A program made the translations under genes and the position numbers. A DNA stretch of 64,000 nt from assembly GCF_027579695.1 (NCBI RefSeq), contig NC_083570.1:3999001-4063000 (forward strand). The letters run 5' to 3'. How positions within the stretch are numbered: position 1 is the first letter of the stretch; every line of letters starts with the position of its first letter. Source of the DNA: Neoarius graeffei (Eukaryota > Chordata > Actinopteri > Siluriformes > Ariidae). Below the pieces are notes generated by a model, which was not told the origin of the DNA, did not search any database, and saw only the letters and a list, made by a program, of their open reading frames with translations. Shown here piece after piece: positions 44,583 to 54,597 of this stretch.

Positions 44583-45689
44583 AATAAAGAAACCATTTAA
44601 TGACCTAAAACCCTGATTTGGAACAGAGTGTGTGAGGGTTTCTGAAATACATGAGGGTGCAGATCCACTGAGAGCTCTGTAAACCTGTCAGAGAGTTTAT
44701 GATGGAAGATTTCAGGAAATAAAAGACAAGATGAGAATTGTGTGAACAGTAGTTTCACCAGCAGAGGGCACAAATGAGCAGTCGTGGAAATGCCAAAATG
44801 CCATTATCTGTCTTTAAACGCTTTAAAAATAGAGATCTTTTGGTGATTTTGTGTAAATTTTGGCACCTTTTAGTGAGTCTGTGCTGTTAAAATCACTGTA
44901 GCGTCGAATGTTTGTGTGTATTTGGTACATTAGTGATGTTTAAAGCTTGTTGGTGCCTAATGCTAACTGGTTAGCCTGTGTGAGTAGAATGGTGATGTAT
45001 GATGAAGTGCAGTAGCTTTACATGGTGAACATTTTACAGTCTCTCTGTCACTAGTATTGGGAGTTATTGCTAAAGATAATATAGTTCATAAATCTGAATG
45101 AACTGAATCTTGTGTTAATTATTTTTATTTCAGTTGTTTTCCATGAGTGTGAATGTGTATGAGAAAATTAGTAGCAGAAGTGGAGTAAAGTCTTTATCTG
45201 AGTTTATAAAACACTATAAAGCACAAACAAATCTCCAAACTTTTATTGACTGCATTTTCATTTCTATCATTACAATGAGCTCTTTATAAATCTTAAAGAT
45301 ACAAAACATGTTTTTTTTTCCCTTGTCACTGGATATCAAGTCCATTATTCTTGTTTCTGTGCTTTAATTATATTTAAAACTTCCAATCAAATCCATTTTA
45401 GTAAAATGTAGAGCTGCAACTGCTGATTATTTTGATATTCAATTAATCTGTCAACTATTGTTCATTAATTGATTTGTTTATTCATTTTTAATACAACAAT
45501 ATGTAAAATATATATTTGCAGCATTTTAATCAGCTCAAGTACAGAACTCTTTCTGAACTTGGCTGAATTAAATAACAGTTCACTAACTACAATACAACCT
45601 TACTGACATTTATCAGATAATCTCTAACAGGATCAGAATATTATCAAGTGCTCACATCAGCCAAATAAGCCATTCAGACTAATGCAAGG
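44583..45689. other. inverted copy of the TRIM unit upstream flank
   Basis: Reverse complement of about 24989-26110, with scattered differences. In unit B a TRIM exon 1 follows this flank, but here the hAT-like element at 44582 takes its place. No gene is seen inside. Confidence 0.8.
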
Positions 45690-46430
45690 TGAGATTATTA
45701 TATACAATGTTTCCAGAAATGTTTGTAGATTGTAAAATATAAATTAAAAGAGAATGTGATTCTTTGCAAATCATGGAAATGCTATATTTCATTGAAAATA
45801 GTACAAAGACAACATATCAAATGTTGAAGCAGAGAATTTTTTGTTTGTTTGTTTTTTAAATATACACTCATTTAGAATTCGATGCAAGCAACACGTTTCA
45901 AGAAAGTTCCAGAACGAACGGGTTCATGTTCACCACTGTGTTCCATCACCTCTACTTTTAACAACACTCTGCAAACGTTTGGGAACTGAAGAGCCTGCTG
46001 TCATTTTGGAAGTGAAATGTTGTCCCATTCTTCCCTGATATATACTTTCAGTTGCTCCTTCATCAAGTTTTCTGTTTTGTTTAATCTGCGCCAGATGTTT
46101 TCAGTGGGAGACAGATCTGGATTTCAGGCAGGCCAGTTTAGCACCCAGACTCTTTTATGACTGAGCCATGCAGTTGTAATGCATGCAGAATGCGGTTTGA
46201 CTTTGACTTGCTGAAATAAGCCAGGCCTTCCCTGAACAAGACATCATCTGGATGTTGCTCCAAAAACTGTAAATATAATTCAGCATTAATGGTGCCTGCC
46301 CAGATGTGCACTCTACCCATGCCATGTGCACTAATGCACCCACATACCATCATAGATGCTGGCTTTTGAACTGTGCACTGTTAACAAGCTGGATGGACAG
46401 TCCCTATACTCTTTAGCCTAGAGGATGCAG
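45690..46430 (-). mobile_element. Tc1/mariner-superfamily remnant, inverted copy
   Basis: The minus strand matches the element at 23980-24988: the GCISAHGMGRVHIW stretch (46138-46353), the SPTENIW-type region near 46095 and the 3' noncoding end. Many stops; inactive. Confidence 0.7.
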
Positions 46431-47810
46431 TGTCAATGATTTTCATTTGTGAAAAAGTTACTGAAGAGGCAACATTGCTGTGAGAATCACTTATTCACAA
46501 TCTCCCTTTTCTACAACAGCAACTCTGACAGAAGTACAGCTACAGTTATAACATGTGTATACACTCATTCTAATGAGTTAGCATTTCTACATTTACAGCT
46601 CATTCATCAGGACTTACACAGAGAAAACACCACACCACATAATCTAGGACAACTAATAAACAGATCAAAAATGTGTAATTTAACAAAGAAAATCTAATTA
46701 CTTTTTTTAAAAAGTGGAGATTCTGCAGTTGCTGCACACCCACCCCTCTTCTAAAGGGGATGAGGTGCAGTGGGTGAAGATGTTCCACCAAAAGCAAGAG
46801 TTTTTTCATTAACTTGGCTATTCGTGCATGAAAATGCTTTTTATCTTTCTTGAGCCCTAACTCACAAATCTAAGCTTGAAGGTTGATTATATATATGGTA
46901 ATTACATTTTAAGCTTGGGTTTTATAAAGCTCATGAGCTGACATCGTTCCTGCTTAGAATTATGACTAGGATACAATCAATCTCAGAATTCCAAACATGA
47001 CTTGACAAGGGGGTCCATTTCAGTATTACGAACTTTTCTGGATAACAAACTATTTGGACGTCCCCCAAGGAGTTGATTATAGCGGGGTTGTAGTGTGTTT
47101 TATTTTTATATAGTGTGACATTAAAATGTTGTTCTGTTCTGGCTTTATTACTGTTTATTAGTTATTTAATGAGAGGCTGCTTAATATGAAACAAATAGAA
47201 ATTTATTATGCTAAAGTCATGAGAGATCATTTTCTTTTTAAAATTTGAGTTTCTTGTCTGACAGTTAATTTTTAACATTCCCTTTTTAAAAGTAGAGGGC
47301 CTTTTGATTTCATAAAATCGCTGAAATTTAGTTCTCTCTCAAATTTGGTCATTGTGATATATGGTTATTTCTGTAATATATATATATAAACCCAGGCCAT
47401 TTTGTGGCTGGTAAGTTATTTATTTTGAGGGGATTCCTCGCAAATAATGTGCAAGAAATCACTCGCTTCGTGCAGTCAAGCAGACAGAGGAAATCCAGTG
47501 TGCGCCTGCGCAGGTTTTCATTGACCATGCACTGACCCAGTTACGTCATTTTGCCATGAGATGATGAGCTAATCTCAATAATATTCACATTGCAACTTCA
47601 GTATTCAAGTTGTGACAGAAAATATGATGGAGCCAGTGGACCCTACACCTCAAATGCTGGTTAGTCTGTTTCTCCCTATCGTAAATATTGTAATTAGTGA
47701 AGAACATGCTGCAATTAGCCCGAATATGTATCTTTTTGAGGCGAACTTGAACCTGGTCACTCATCTTGTTGAAGTCCTTTTTTCACTGAGCGTATTCTAG
47801 CCAATTATTC
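46431..47810. other. AT-rich spacer, no gene supported
   Basis: There is no recognised gene. A stretch near 46995-47095 (GGTCC...TGGATAACAAACTATTTGGA...GCGGGGTTGTAGTG) looks like a Tigger/pogo-type terminal sequence. A 62-codon frame at 47612-47800 has no family resemblance. Confidence 0.45.
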
Positions 47811-48041
47811 AGAACAAAAATTATGTATTGATTTCACAATGTAAATATTATTCCCGTGCATTAGATAGTTTACGTAGAAGATTCTTTTTTTATCATTGCG
47901 ATGGTGAAGACCGCTGAGCAAAAATGTGTGTAATTAGGCTATGCACCTATATTGCACAACTTCTGGTGAACAACCTCTCGATTCACTATCATACTGTGCA
48001 GTTTATTTCATTGAGCAAGACAGTATACGGTTCTTTTTCAC
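47811..48041. other. inverted copy of the unit spacer
   Basis: Reverse complement of about 15271-15500 and 32099-32320. No gene. Confidence 0.7.
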
Positions 48042-48300
48042 TGTGGCAGCGAAGGCGTGGTCAAGCACCGGTTTGTGAATGGCATGCAAGCCTGGTGAAG
48101 GTGCTATGTGTGTGTGTGTGTGTGTGTAGTGTGAATTTCTTCCCCTGGCTGAAATCACGTTGGTGCAGTGGCACACAGTTTATTTTGAACCTGCTAAAAA
48201 GCGTGTTTTGTGTTAAGTGACAGTTTAAAAAATAAAAACTAAAGTGACATTGAGCCCGCCTGCCTGTTTCAGTGTTCACTATATAAGCGAAGCCGTTCCA
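48042..48300 (+). mobile_element. solo LTR of a Gmr1-type element, inverted copy
   Basis: TGTGGCAGCGAAGGCGTGG start, CCA end, flanks TTCAC/TTCAT. Counterpart of 15012-15270 and 31845-32098 on the opposite strand. Fossil, older than the whole element that begins 30 bases downstream. Confidence 0.78.
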
Positions 48301-48330
48301 TTCATCTTTTTGATTTTTGTATTTGCTCAT

Positions 48331-48642
48331 TGTGGCAGCGGGGGCGTGGTCAAGCGCCGGTCGGTGACAGGAGGGCGGAGTCAGGGAAGGTAAGTGGCAG
48401 AATCACGACACCTGAGAACAATTAACCTGTGTTTGTGTGTGTCTTCCCAGTGACCGCGCCCTATTTAAGGAGGGAGAGTGAGAGCAGAAGGGAGGCTCCG
48501 GACTAGACGCTGGCTGTGTGTGTGTGTTTGTCTAGTCCCCATAAACATTGTTCACTGAAAAGTGTGGCAATAAAGCCTGTTTCCAAACCTGATCTCTGTC
48601 CTGCCGTCCTCAGTGCTCCACCCACACGTAGGGAGTCTTACA
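48331..48642 (+). repeat. 5' LTR of the whole Gmr1-type element
   Basis: Begins TGTGGCAGCG, has CCCTATTTAAGG (about 48459-48470) as a TATA-like box, and AATAAAG at about 48569 as a poly(A) signal. By eye no difference from the 3' LTR was found. Confidence 0.95.
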
Positions 48643-48643
48643 G

Positions 48644-48661
48644 TGGTGCCGAAACCCAGGA
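48644..48661 (+). other. primer-binding site, tRNA-Phe type
   Basis: TGGTGCCGAAACCCAGGA follows the 5' LTR after one base. Its reverse complement fits the 3' end of eukaryotic tRNA-Phe (GGGTTTCGGCA plus CCA) except for one base. Related sites lie at 1876-1893 and 60599-60616. Confidence 0.8.
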
Positions 48662-48686
48662 AGTGGAGCACCAAACCAGCAGCCCC

Positions 48687-51600
48687 ATGGAATCCTCCCC
48701 GTTCGCCGATCTGGTCCACGCCCTCGCCACGGCTCAGCAAAGCCAGCACCAGGCACTCGTCACGCTCCGAAAGGAGCAGGAGCAGCGCTTCGAAGCCCTG
48801 GTGCTGGCCCAGCAGGAAGATCGCGAGGCGTTCCGGCATCTTCTCGTGTCGGCGGGGTCCACCAGCGCTCCGGCCGCGGGCCCGTCTCCCCTCATTGTCA
48901 CCAAGATGGGCCCGCAGGACGACCCCGAGGCGTTCATCACGTTGTTCGAACAGGTCGCCGAAGCCTCGGGGTGGCCGATCGAGCAGCGCGCGGCGCGCCT
49001 CCTCCCCCTGCTCACGGGAGAGGCGCAGCTGGCCGCGCTACAGCTCCCCGCCGACCGCCGGCTGGCCTACGCGGACCTCCGCCGGGCCGTCCTCCAGCGC
49101 GTGGGGCGCACCCCGGAGCAACAGCGCCAGCGCTTCCGCGCGCTGCGACTGGAGGAAGTCGGCCGGCCGTTCGCGTTCGGCCAGCAGCTCCGGGACGCCT
49201 GCTGGCGGTGGCTGAGGGCCAACAATCGCGACGCCGAGGGAATCGTCGACCAGGTGGTACTGGAACAGTTCGTCGCCCGCTTACCAGCCGGAACCGCGGA
49301 GTGGGTCCAGTGCCACCGCCCGGCGTCGCTGGATCAGGCAGTCGAGCTGGCGGAGGATCATCTGGCGGCTGTCCCGGCGGCAGGACAGCAGATGGCATCG
49401 TCTCTTCTCTCCTCTTCTCTCTCTCTCTCCCCCTCTCCTCCTGTGTCCCGTCCTCGCCCCATTCCCCCACCGCGGAGGCGGGGGCCGGCTCCACCCCAGC
49501 CGGCCCGCCGCACCCGCGGTGCCCTCCCGTGTCTCCCTTCTGTGTCTGTCTCTCCCCCATCTCAGGTGAGTGAGCCCCAGATCACCGGTGCAGAGGGAAA
49601 GCCCGGGCCGGTTTGCTGGCGCTGCGGGGAGCCGGGCCACCTTCATGAGCAGTGCACAGCAATGGAAGTGGGCGCAGTGGTTCGGATCCCCGACGCGCCA
49701 GAGGCCGCCCTCGATCGGGCCGGAGCGTATCGCATACCGGTGAGTATCCAAGGGGCTACATATCAGGCGTTGGTGGATTCTGGTTGTAATCAGACCTCAA
49801 TTCGCCAAAGCCTGGTTCAAAACGAGGCATTGGGGGGAGCACAGGGGGTGAAGGTTTTGTGTGTGCACGGGGATGTTCACAGCTACCCTTTGGTGTCGGT
49901 CCACATTATTTTCAGAGGGGAAAAATTTATAGTGAAGGCGGCGGTTAATCCTCGCCTTACCCACTCGTTAATTTTGGGGACTGATTGGCCGGGATTTCGG
50001 GGTTTAATGACACGCCTAGTCGAGAGTGGGTCCTGCCATTTGACAGGGGGAGGTCCCGGTGTCGCTTTGGCGGGAGCAGCTGTCACAGAGCCGTCTACGT
50101 CATCTCCGCGTCAGAGTGAGGAGCCGCCGGCTCCTCCTCTCTCTATTGGGGAATCCCTCGCGGATTTCCCATTAGAGCAGTCGCGAGACGAGACTCTGCG
50201 GCATGCGTTTGACCAAGTGAGAGTAATCGATGGTCAAACGCTCCCGCCGAACGCCACCCCGTCCTTCCCCTACTTCGCGATTATGAAGGATAGATTATAC
50301 CGAGTGACGCAGGACACTCAAACTAAAGAGCGAGTCACGCAGCTTTTGATTCCAAAGAGCCGCCGGGAATTGGTATTCCAGGCGGCTCACTTTAATCCCA
50401 TGGCTGGACACTTAGGGCAGGATAAAACACTAGCCCGAATAATGGCCCGATTCTATTGGCCGGGGATTCGCGGCGATGTCCGTAGGTGGTGTACGGCATG
50501 CCGCGAATGCCAGTTAGTAAATCCAGCGGCCATTCCAAAAGCGCCATTGCGCCCTCTACCGTTAATCGAGACCCCGTTTGAAAGAATTGGGATGGATCTC
50601 GTCGGGCCATTAGATCGGTCAGCACGAGGGTACCGCTTTATATTAGTTCTAGTGGACTATGCAACGCGATACCCGGAAGCAGTGCCTCTGCGCAATATCT
50701 CAGCACGCAGTATTGCAGAGGCACTCTTCCGCGTCATCTCCCGAGTTGGAATCCCGAAAGAGATTCTGACTGATCAAGGCACTACGTTTATGTCACGAAC
50801 ACTACGCGAACTGTATGGGTTACTGGGGATTAAGCCGATCCGCACCAGTGTATATCACCCACAAACGGACGGTTTAGTAGAACGGTTCAACCGCACCCTC
50901 AAAAATATCATTAAGAAATTCGTAAGTGAGGACGCACGTAATTGGGATAAGTGGCTCGAACCCTTGCTGTTCTCAGTGCGAGAGGTCCCTCAAGCCTCCA
51001 CGGGGTTCTCCCCGTTCGAATTATTATATGGGCGTAAGCCGCGCGGCATCCTGGACGTGCTGCGGGAAAATTGGGAGGAGGGACCTTCACAAAGTAAGAA
51101 TGAAATTCAGTACGTTATGGACCTGCGCGCAAAACTCCACACGCTCACCCACCTAACTCAGGAGAATTTGCGGCAGGCCCAGGAACGGCAAGCCCGCCTG
51201 TACAACAAGGGTACGCGCCTTAGAGAGTTCACACCGGGAGATAAAGTACTCGTACTCTTGCCCACGTCGAGCTCCAAATTAATCGCCAAGTGGCAAGGAC
51301 CCTTTGAGGTCACACGGCGAGTCGGGGACATCGACTATGAGGTGAGGCGAACAGACAGGGGTGGGGCGCTACAGATTTACCACCTCAATCTGCTCAAACT
51401 CTGGAACGAGGAGGTCCCCGTGGCGTTGGTGTCGGTAGTTCCGGAGAAGGCGGAGCTGGGGCCGGAGGTTCAAAAAGGGAGTTTGGCATCACGTACCTCT
51501 CCGGTCCCCTGTGGAGACCACCTCTCCCCGACCCAGCTCACGGAGGTCGCCCAGTTGCAGGCCGAGTTTTCGGATGTGTTCTCGCCCCTGCCCGGTCGCA

Positions 51601-53048
51601 CTAACCTCATAGAACACCACATAGAGACACCCCCGGGGGTGGTAGTGCGTAGCCACCCTTATAGACTACCCGAACACAAAAAAAAGGTGGTTCGGGAAGA
51701 ACTTCAGGCCATGCTCGAAATGGGCATCGTCGAGGAGTCCCACAGCGACTGGAGCAGCCCGGTGGTCTTGGTTCCCAAGGCCGACGGCTCGGTCCGGTTC
51801 TGTGTGGACTATAGAAAAGTCAACGCGGTGTCTAAATTTGACGCGTACCCAATGCCTCGTATTGATGAGCTGCTCGATCGACTAGGCACGGCTCGCTTCT
51901 ACTCGACACTGGATTTAACGAAGGGATATTGGCAGATCCCCTTGACTCCATTATCCCGGGAGAAAACGGCCTTTTCCACACCGTTTGGCTTACACCAGTT
52001 CGTCACACTTCCGTTTGGGCTGTTTGGGGCGCCCGCTACGTTTCAGCGGCTGATGGACCGGGTCCTCCGGCCCCACGCCACCTATGCGGCCGCCTACCTG
52101 GACGACATTATCGTTTATAGTAACGACTGGCAGCGGCACCTGCAACACCTGAGGGCCGTCCTTAGGTCACTGAGGCGGGCGGGGCTCACTGCCAACCCAA
52201 AGAAGTGTGCGATTGGGCGGGTGGAAGTACGGTATCTGGGCTTCCACTTGGGCAACGGGCAGGTGCATCCCCAAATTAATAAGACAGCAGCGATTGCGGC
52301 CTGCCCGAGGCCCAAGACCAAAAAGGGGGTGAGACAGTTCCTGGGGCTGGCTGGCTACTATCGTAGGTTTATACCTAATTATTCGGACGTCACCAGCCCG
52401 CTGACTGACCTCACTAAAAAGGGGGCGCCAGATCCGGTCCAGTGGACGGAGCAGTGCCAGCGGGCTTTCTCGGAGGTAAAGGCTGCACTGTGTGGGGGGC
52501 CACTTTTACACTCCCCTGACTTCTCTCTCCCTTTTATGTTACAGACGGATGCGTCGGACAGAGGGCTGGGGGCCGTTTTGTCCCAGCAGGTGGAGGGGGA
52601 GGATCGCCCGGTCTTATACATCAGCCGGAAGCTGTCAGTGCGTGAAGGGTGCTACAGCACGATTGAAAAGGAGTGCCTGGCGATCAAATGGGCGGTCCTC
52701 GCCCTCCGGTACTACCTGCTGGGGCGCTCTTTCACCCTCTGTTCGGACCACGCGCCCCTCCAGTGGCTCCACCGCATGAAAGATGCCAACGCGCGGATCA
52801 CCCGTTGGTATCTGGCGCTCCAACCCTTTAATTTCAAGGTGGTCCACAGGCCGGGGGCGCAGATGGTCGTGGCGGACTTCCTCTCCCGTCAAGGGGGGGG
52901 GGAGTCGGCTGCAGGCCGGACGGCCGCCCGGCCTGAGTCGGGCGGTGGGGGTATGTGGCAGCGGGGGCGTGGTCAAGCGCCGGTCGGTGACAGGAGGGCG
53001 GAGTCAGGGAAGGTAAGTGGCAGAATCACGACACCTGAGAACAATTAA
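48687..53048 (+). CDS. Gag-Pol polyprotein of the Gmr1-type element
   Basis: The frame is 1453 codons from the ATG at 48687; it is open 57 codons further upstream, but this Met lies just after the primer site and is shared with the sister copies. Parts: Gag with coiled N-terminus, CCHC knuckle (CWRCGEPGHLHEQC, about 49614-49655), protease (LVDSG, about 49770), integrase zinc finger (H...H...CTACREC, about 50389-50510), integrase core (GMDLVG, LTDQG, then QTDGLVERFN), a GPFEV module (about 51298), reverse transcriptase (FCVDYRKVN, YLDD near 52096) and RNase H (QTDASDRGLGA, near 52542). The protein would assemble particles, copy the RNA and insert the DNA. Its stop codon lies inside the 3' LTR, so about the last 31 residues are LTR-encoded. 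Gag and Pol share one frame. Confidence 0.93.
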   Translation: MESSPFADLVHALATAQQSQHQALVTLRKEQEQRFEALVLAQQEDREAFRHLLVSAGSTSAPAAGPSPLIVTKMGPQDDPEAFITLFEQVAEASGWPIEQRAARLLPLLTGEAQLAALQLPADRRLAYADLRRAVLQRVGRTPEQQRQRFRALRLEEVGRPFAFGQQLRDACWRWLRANNRDAEGIVDQVVLEQFVARLPAGTAEWVQCHRPASLDQAVELAEDHLAAVPAAGQQMASSLLSSSLSLSPSPPVSRPRPIPPPRRRGPAPPQPARRTRGALPCLPSVSVSPPSQVSEPQITGAEGKPGPVCWRCGEPGHLHEQCTAMEVGAVVRIPDAPEAALDRAGAYRIPVSIQGATYQALVDSGCNQTSIRQSLVQNEALGGAQGVKVLCVHGDVHSYPLVSVHIIFRGEKFIVKAAVNPRLTHSLILGTDWPGFRGLMTRLVESGSCHLTGGGPGVALAGAAVTEPSTSSPRQSEEPPAPPLSIGESLADFPLEQSRDETLRHAFDQVRVIDGQTLPPNATPSFPYFAIMKDRLYRVTQDTQTKERVTQLLIPKSRRELVFQAAHFNPMAGHLGQDKTLARIMARFYWPGIRGDVRRWCTACRECQLVNPAAIPKAPLRPLPLIETPFERIGMDLVGPLDRSARGYRFILVLVDYATRYPEAVPLRNISARSIAEALFRVISRVGIPKEILTDQGTTFMSRTLRELYGLLGIKPIRTSVYHPQTDGLVERFNRTLKNIIKKFVSEDARNWDKWLEPLLFSVREVPQASTGFSPFELLYGRKPRGILDVLRENWEEGPSQSKNEIQYVMDLRAKLHTLTHLTQENLRQAQERQARLYNKGTRLREFTPGDKVLVLLPTSSSKLIAKWQGPFEVTRRVGDIDYEVRRTDRGGALQIYHLNLLKLWNEEVPVALVSVVPEKAELGPEVQKGSLASRTSPVPCGDHLSPTQLTEVAQLQAEFSDVFSPLPGRTNLIEHHIETPPGVVVRSHPYRLPEHKKKVVREELQAMLEMGIVEESHSDWSSPVVLVPKADGSVRFCVDYRKVNAVSKFDAYPMPRIDELLDRLGTARFYSTLDLTKGYWQIPLTPLSREKTAFSTPFGLHQFVTLPFGLFGAPATFQRLMDRVLRPHATYAAAYLDDIIVYSNDWQRHLQHLRAVLRSLRRAGLTANPKKCAIGRVEVRYLGFHLGNGQVHPQINKTAAIAACPRPKTKKGVRQFLGLAGYYRRFIPNYSDVTSPLTDLTKKGAPDPVQWTEQCQRAFSEVKAALCGGPLLHSPDFSLPFMLQTDASDRGLGAVLSQQVEGEDRPVLYISRKLSVREGCYSTIEKECLAIKWAVLALRYYLLGRSFTLCSDHAPLQWLHRMKDANARITRWYLALQPFNFKVVHRPGAQMVVADFLSRQGGGESAAGRTAARPESGGGGMWQRGRGQAPVGDRRAESGKVSGRITTPENN

Positions 53049-53265
53049 CCTGTGTTTGTGTGTGTCTTCCCAGTGACCGCGCCCTATTTAAGGAGGGAGA
53101 GTGAGAGCAGAAGGGAGGCTCCGGACTAGACGCTGGCTGTGTGTGTGTGTTTGTCTAGTCCCCATAAACATTGTTCACTGAAAAGTGTGGCAATAAAGCC
53201 TGTTTCCAAACCTGATCTCTGTCCTGCCGTCCTCAGTGCTCCACCCACACGTAGGGAGTCTTACA
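52954..53265 (+). repeat. 3' LTR of the whole Gmr1-type element
   Basis: Same length as the 5' LTR, with no difference seen. It is preceded by a purine-rich run (GGCGGTGGGGG) that could act as the plus-strand primer. Confidence 0.95.
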
Positions 53266-53270
53266 CTCAT

Positions 53271-53924
53271 GTTTTTGCCAAACGTAGTGATCAGAAGTAA
53301 TAGCTTTTGGAATATGAACCCTCCACTACATTTGTAATGCCACTAATACACTTTCCTAAACTCGACTTTTGTATAACCTCGTGAATTTCCTGTATAACCC
53401 ACCCGTTTCAGACATGAACCCGAGTAGAGAAAAAAATCTTTAAAGTTTGATTGAAGGAGTGACAGGATGTCTGATCTGTTCTCTCAGGTTGCAAATTTGT
53501 ATCCCACAACAGGGAAACCCCGCCACGTTATGCATGACATAGCATCTTGGATTAGGTCACGGTGAGGCAAGAAAAAAATGGCAGAGAATTTAGGGCCACG
53601 TGGCTCGAAATTCATTAATTGTTCTTTTAGGGAAAAAAAGTAATAAAATTTGAAGTCCGAGTTTCGAATTCAGTAGCATTCGGTCTACTAAAAAAGAATT
53701 GGGTGTCAGGGCAAATTATTTTTATGGCCTAAATTAAAAAAAATCTGAGAGGCAGTCTACCTTTAATTATTATACATTTACATTATACATGCTTTAACTT
53801 AAATAATAAAGTGACTGTTTTTTGTCCAGCTGGATTGTGTTCTAATAAAACAGACGATTGACCAACAACGTGGCAACGTGCAGGAATTTTACATAAAAAA
53901 GAAAAAAAAAACACTTTTTTTTTA
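53271..53924. other. 3' flank of TRIM C, no gene seen
   Basis: 53470-53790 is the inverted counterpart of 14593-14890. The first 200 bases have no counterpart in units A or B. No coding signal. Confidence 0.6.
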
Positions 53925-54553
53925 CTATGGATCACACAATCTCACAGTAGAACCAGAAAACCAGTAGAACGCTAACCCAGAAACTTTGAAGAACCCAAAC
54001 CCAGCGTATAGAGTCTGAGTGAATGTGGTGTGGACTCTGTGGAGGAGCTTCATCGTGTCAGAGACGCTGTAGAAGGACAGAGTTCCTGCACTGTGATCCA
54101 CATACACTCCTATTCTGGAGGGTGATGGAACTTTGAGCTCAGTCTTAATGTTGTTGTGCCAGAAAGAAAGAGAAGAAGAAGAACACCACAGACTCCAGGA
54201 CTGATTGTTGCCTCCAAACCCACACTCATTACCCAGTCCTTTCCTGACGATGTCTTTATATGAGACTGATATGGAGACACCACCAGCACCGCTCCACTCC
54301 ACCTCCCAGTAACAGCGTCCACTCACACTCTCCTTACACAACACCTGACAGCTGGAATCAAATCTCTCTGGATGATCAGAGTAACGCTGCTCTCTCCCAC
54401 TATCTCTCACCGCTCTGTTCTTCTCAGACAGAATGAGGTGACGATGTGCCGTGTTGGGATCCAGAGTCAGATAACAGAAATCTAAAATAAAAGAGAGAAA
54501 CAAACTGAACAGTGTGAACATGTTGGGTTTAATTCACACAGTATATTTATATG

Positions 54554-54597
<44 letters not shown>

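Larger units (their letters stand above)
48331..53265 (+). mobile_element. whole-looking Gmr1-type Ty3/gypsy retrotransposon
   Basis: Length 4935 bp. Two 312-bp LTRs (48331-48642, 52954-53265) appear identical by eye, with TG...CA ends and a perfect 5-base target duplication CTCAT (48326-48330, 53266-53270). A primer site adjoins the 5' LTR, and one long frame covers gag and pol. There is no envelope gene. Pol order is protease, integrase, reverse transcriptase, RNase H, the unusual order known for the Gmr1 group of Ty3/gypsy elements. The LTRs contain a TATTTAAGG box and AATAAAGCC signal. It looks whole and very young. It inserted near an older solo LTR of the same family in unit C. Confidence 0.95.

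Noticed and set aside
47612-47800. 62-codon ORF as a gene
   Set aside because: No family resemblance, no splice or promoter support, AT-rich surroundings.
48552-52976. Many long frames on both strands of the Gmr1-type element
   Set aside because: They are GC-rich shadows of the gag-pol frame.
48331-53265. Integrase-before-RT order as an assembly or recombination artefact
   Set aside because: The same order appears in independent copies at 55791 and 60277, and it is known for the Gmr1 group.
48331-53265. Endogenous retrovirus with envelope
   Set aside because: After RNase H the frame ends in the LTR within about 100 codons; there is no envelope-like region.
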